A program made the position numbers and the translations under genes. Below the pieces are notes generated by a model, which saw only the letters and a program-made list of their open reading frames with translations, made no database searches and was not told the origin of the DNA. A stretch of DNA of 34,689 nt from Welwitschia mirabilis (lineage: Eukaryota > Gnetophyta > Gnetopsida > Welwitschiales), in assembly GCA_051453625.1 (NCBI GenBank), contig JBOZIK010000001.1, forward strand, positions 288,041,943 through 288,076,631, in the 5' to 3' direction. Shown piece by piece: positions 30,975 to 34,689 of the stretch. The number at the start of each line of letters is the position of its first letter. Within the stretch, counting starts at the first letter, position 1.

Positions 30975-33900
30975 TCTTTTAGCTTTTGAATAGAAGACAG
31001 TTTGATAAAAAGTTGTAACTTGATTTTTTTAATGTTTTGAAGGACTTCAAAGTCTTTCTACTTAAAAATTTTAGCATTTCTACCTTGCTAAACGTGATAG
31101 ATACAAGCAGAAAAAAGGAATTTAGTGATGCTATGTTGGGAGAACTTTGACCTAAATCTTTACTTAATCTAGTCAAGAAAATCATTATAGGAGTTGCTAG
31201 GGGATGGAGGTGAATAAGGTTCATTGCAAACCGGAGAAGGAGGGCATATGGAGGGCATGCAAGAAGTAGATGATTTCTTAATTCTTTAACCAAACCACAT
31301 AAAGCATAGATAGAGTCAGTCTGGATTCTTATCTTGATAATTCTATCTTTGATGAACAATCTATTATTGTAGGCTAACCATAAGATAAAGAAGTATTTTA
31401 GAATAGCAAAGCGATTCTAGATCATAGAATACTAATCTACATTTGGGTCTTGACCACCTAAATGATGATAAACTAAGGAAGTGAAGAAAGGGTGCAATTC
31501 CCTTCCAAACCATTGAATTAGCATTGACCTGAACACAGCCTCCTAAAAGGTATCTGAGTTTTAAAATTTTTTTGATGATCCACGAAGTATTATGTTTTAT
31601 TCGGTACTACCAAACATTTATTTCTTTGAAATAATATTTATTGCACCATTTATCCCATAGTGTATCCTTCTTGAGTGTTAAATCCCAAAATTGGGTAAAT
31701 ACCAAGGATTTATTCATTAGGATGAAATTTATTAAACCCAAACCCCCTACTTTCTTTGGTTTTACCAATATTTTCCATGCAATAGGTGCTTTTTGAAAGT
31801 GATTTGAATTCTCTATTCAAAGAAACCTTTTGCAAAGAGAATTAATTTCATGGAGCATCTTGTTTGGAAGGATGAAAACCCTACACTAGAAAGAGAACAA
31901 TGAATGGAGCACTTCCTTAACTAAAATAAGTCTACCGACATATGATAAGAACTTTGAAGTCCATGATCTAATTTTCTTAGTTACCCAAAGAATAAGAGGG
32001 AGATAGTCTGTAATAGAAATTTTTTTTTGAGTTAAGAGGTACTCCAAGGTATTTAACTAGAAGGATAGCTTCTGTAAAACACAACAAATCGAGGAATATA
32101 TCTTTTTCTCCTTGGGATAATCCTCCAAAGAAAGCTTAAACCTTAGAGATATTTGCCTCCTAGATACCTCTGTGAAATGGTCTAAGGCTTGTTTCATAGA
32201 GTGGATTTGACTATCATCTCCTTTACAGAAAACAAAAATATCATCAGCATAACTTAGGTGAGTAATTTAAATCCTATTACATTTAGGATGAAAGTGGAAA
32301 GGGCGATTCTTAGCTAACATCTTAAGACTCCTGAAGAAGTATTCCATAATAAGAGAGAAGAGGTAAGGAGATAAAGGATCGTTTTGGTTAAGGCTTCTTT
32401 TCCCTAGGGAATAACTAACCAGCCCTTATTGATGAGGATTAAATAGAAAGAGGTGGTAACACAAGCTATTATCCACTTAATCAGTTTAAATGGGAAAACT
32501 AGGCCTTCTAATAGGTTAAATAAAATGGGCCAAGAGACTGAATCATAAGCCCTCTTAAGGTCCATCTTGAGGGCACATCTTGGGCTAATCCTTTTCTTGG
32601 CATAGTATTAGATAAGTTCTTACTAAAAGAATGTTATGGATAATACTTCTATGGGGGATGGAGTCCCCTTGATTATATACTACAATCTCATCAATAATTC
32701 TTTTAAGCCTTTGAGCACTTATAACAGAAATAGCTTTGTAAATTACAATACAATAAGTAATTGGTCTGTAGTCTGAGGTCATGTTGGGACAATTTGGTTT
32801 AGGGAGCAGAATAATGACTGTGAAATTGATGCTTTTTGACATTCTAAAATCATAGAAAAATTTTTTTATAGCTTTACAGAAATCTTTTCCAATGATATTT
32901 CAAGAGGACTTAAAAAATTTTGCTAAAAAACTATCAGGCCTAGGGGCTTTGTCATTATCAATCAAGAAAAAAACATTTATAATCTCTTCAGTTGAAATTG
33001 GACTGCATAAGTCTAGACAATGATCTTCTGAAATTAAGGGGCCAGAAGATAAGATTGAATGATTTAGGTTAGAGACTCTTACCTTATTACTTGGCAGACC
33101 CTGAAAATAGGAGGTGATATTTTGATGGATCTCCTCTTGATGAAGTAGCAAAGTATCACTAGCATCATAGAGGGTGCCGATCATAAAAAGATGACTTCTT
33201 TGCTTAAGGAAGACATGAAAATATGGTAAATTAAGATCTCCCTCAGAGGCCTATCTAATTTTAACTCTTTGCTTGTTGAGTAGGAATTCCTGTGAAAGCA
33301 ACTTTTTGTATGCTGAAATAGCAATTTTTTCCTTCTGAAAGAGATCATAATGCATGGGAGATGAATCTATTCACTTTAAAATGTTTAAAAGTTTAAGTTT
33401 CACATTTTAAATGCTTTGTGTTAACATTTTGGTATTAAAGGATAATCTAGCTTTAAGATCTTGCTTGATGTGATGCAGTTTCTTATGTAAATCTTCCAAA
33501 GAATTGCATACCAAGTATACAACCCAATTCGATTGAATAATATTAGGAAGTTCTTATCTTCATGCCAAAAATTACAAAACTAGAAAGAAGGATTGACCTT
33601 GATGCCTTCATTAAAATTAAGATTGATTAAAGAGTGATTAAAAAGACCTAGAGGGAGAAAATCAACAAAGGAATAAGGGTAGGAATCTATCCACTTATTA
33701 TTAATCAAGGCTCTGTCAAGCTTGCAATGAATTCTTCTTTATTCTTGATGCTTACTTGACTAAGAAAAAAAACATTCTATATAATTTAACTCTAACAGAT
33801 GAGTGGTAAGAAAGAGATTCTGAAGCTCCTCTATATCTTTGGAGGTCACCAGGGATCCATTTATTTTTTCTCTAGGATTAGTAATATAGTTAAAATCCTC

Positions 33901-34308
33901 TAATAGAACGCATGAGATGTTTGCTGGCTGATTAAAAGTTGTAATATCTGTCTAAAGAGAATGTCTATTTTTGGGAGTATTAAAGGTGTAGAAAAAAGAA
34001 ATCCATAGAACTGTGTCTTTAAAAGTCATTTCATAATAATCTGCTATGAGAAAGATTTCAAAATAATATGGACATCTATTGGATTCTATAAAATAATTAT
34101 ATACCACTTGAATAATTAGTAAAATTATGGGTAATTTCTAGGAAGGATTTGGCATACAGCTTTTAGTAATGATCTTAGCTTTATTGACCTGCAGTTTTAT
34201 TTCTAGAATTACAGTAACACTGAGTTTTAGATGGGAAATAAGTTGATAAATTTCTTACTATTTATCAGGGTTATTAAGGCCTATTATATTCTAAGAAGTA
34301 ATTTTCAT
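30975..34308 (-). pseudogene. LINE ORF2: endonuclease, reverse transcriptase, zf-RVT
   Basis: The start is ATG at 34,308-34,306 (MKITS, then NIIGLNNPDK: the AP-endonuclease N-terminus MKI.SWNIRGLN). Seen further: endonuclease EDFN near 33,895; PLGLFNHSLINLNFN (the SDH region, with Asp read as Asn) near 33,630; KAPRPDSFLAKFF near 32,930; RPITYCIVIYKAISVISAQ near 32,730-32,790; an intact catalytic YADD at 32,240-32,251 inside HLSYADDIFVF; GRLILVKEVLHSLFSF and CKRFLW near 31,840-31,940; KPKKVGGLGL near 31,740-31,770; zf-RVT FIKDRIIKI.IQTDSIYALC near 31,300-31,357; and the tail QGRNAKIFK near 31,070. The length, about 1,100 codons, is close to other plant L1 ORF2 proteins. Stops and at least several frameshifts make it inactive. 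Confidence 0.8.
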
Positions 34309-34689
34309 GATCCAAATTTGATGGATTCAACATCCCCTTTTTTCCCTACCCCTTTTTGATTTACACTGATTAGAAAGATTAATGTTGTTTTTAGGTTCTG
34401 AAATTTTTTGAGAAGGAATATTTTCTACTGGGGTAATATCAATACTAATAACGTCACAAGAGCTTTGATTATATACTAGGTCATATAAAAACTGACCTTT
34501 TAAAAGAGTCTGAGATTTTACAGCTTCTCAATCTGGTTTCTATATTGGTTCTCCACTCTCCTTGGAAGCCCTAGAGATCATATTCAAATTCATTGTGGGT
34601 GACTAGACTAAGCTCCTTTTTTATGACTGATTAAATCCATTACTACTATTTACCATGGTCAAATCTAAAAGAGAATCTATCCGAGAGAG
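34309..34689 (-). pseudogene. Possible LINE ORF1 C-terminal end
   Basis: The region lies directly upstream of the ORF2 start on the same strand, where plant L1 elements have the end of ORF1. It contains a basic stretch (KSKRGREKRG) near its 3' end. No zinc knuckle or other diagnostic motif is visible. Confidence 0.3.

Larger units (their letters stand above)
29791..34689 (-). mobile_element. L1-type LINE, nearly complete ORF2, truncated by window edge
   Basis: On the minus strand: a stretch upstream of ORF2 (34,309-34,689, probably the end of ORF1), ORF2 with endonuclease, reverse transcriptase and zf-RVT domains, a roughly 1.2-kb 3' region, and T8 on the plus strand (29,791-29,798) that is probably the remnant of the poly-A tail. 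Immediately to its left the gypsy protease sequence resumes, so the LINE appears to have inserted into the gypsy element in the same orientation. The 5' end lies outside the window. Confidence 0.8.

Overview
The window looks like nuclear DNA of a land plant, most likely a seed plant with a large, repeat-rich, AT-rich genome. The evidence is one intron-containing gene of the plant-only CIA2/CIL (CCT motif) family, surrounded by decayed plant-type retroelements (SIRE-like Ty1/copia, chromodomain Ty3/gypsy, L1-type LINE, tRNA-derived SINE), long microsatellites and scaffold gaps. The very AT-rich, CpG-poor background would fit a gymnosperm or another lineage with old retained repeats, but the sequence alone does not settle the species.

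Layout. 1-9,100: AT-rich repeat-derived DNA with recognisable scraps only: a minus-strand gypsy gag core near 1.4-1.7 kb, a gypsy zinc-knuckle remnant near 4.7 kb, a plus-strand LINE 3'-end fragment near 7.8-8.0 kb, and a minus-strand tRNA-derived SINE at 8.65-8.87 kb. 9,170-13,250: a compositionally distinct gene island that keeps its CpG dinucleotides. It holds a complete three-exon gene on the minus strand (12,214 down to 10,259) predicted to encode a 457-residue CIA2-like nuclear regulator with a C-terminal CCT domain, its promoter to the right, and an unexplained CpG-rich non-coding block to the left. 13,260-16,600: AT-rich intergenic DNA with a possible SINE and a possible DNA-transposon remnant. 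16,600-20,540: a plus-strand SIRE-like copia element with primer-binding site, gag, protease and RNase H, but with integrase and most of the reverse transcriptase deleted. 20,540-26,604: AT-rich DNA with a CT/CA microsatellite, a possible large gypsy LTR and three gaps or duplications that raise assembly questions. 26,605-29,790: minus-strand chromovirus (gypsy) pol with a C-terminal chromodomain and the start of its 3' LTR. 29,791-34,689: a minus-strand L1-type LINE that appears to have inserted into the gypsy protease region; it runs off the right edge.

Only the CIA2-like gene looks functional. In other plants this family activates genes for chloroplast protein import and chloroplast translation. 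All retroelement reading frames carry many stops and frameshifts. I found no CRISPR array, rRNA, functional tRNA gene or operon-like gene cluster, and I do not see a new multi-gene system. The most unusual observations are the CpG-rich non-coding block beside the gene, the SINE with an internal 50-bp tandem repeat, the tandem module in the LINE 3' region, and the nested and rearranged retroelements.
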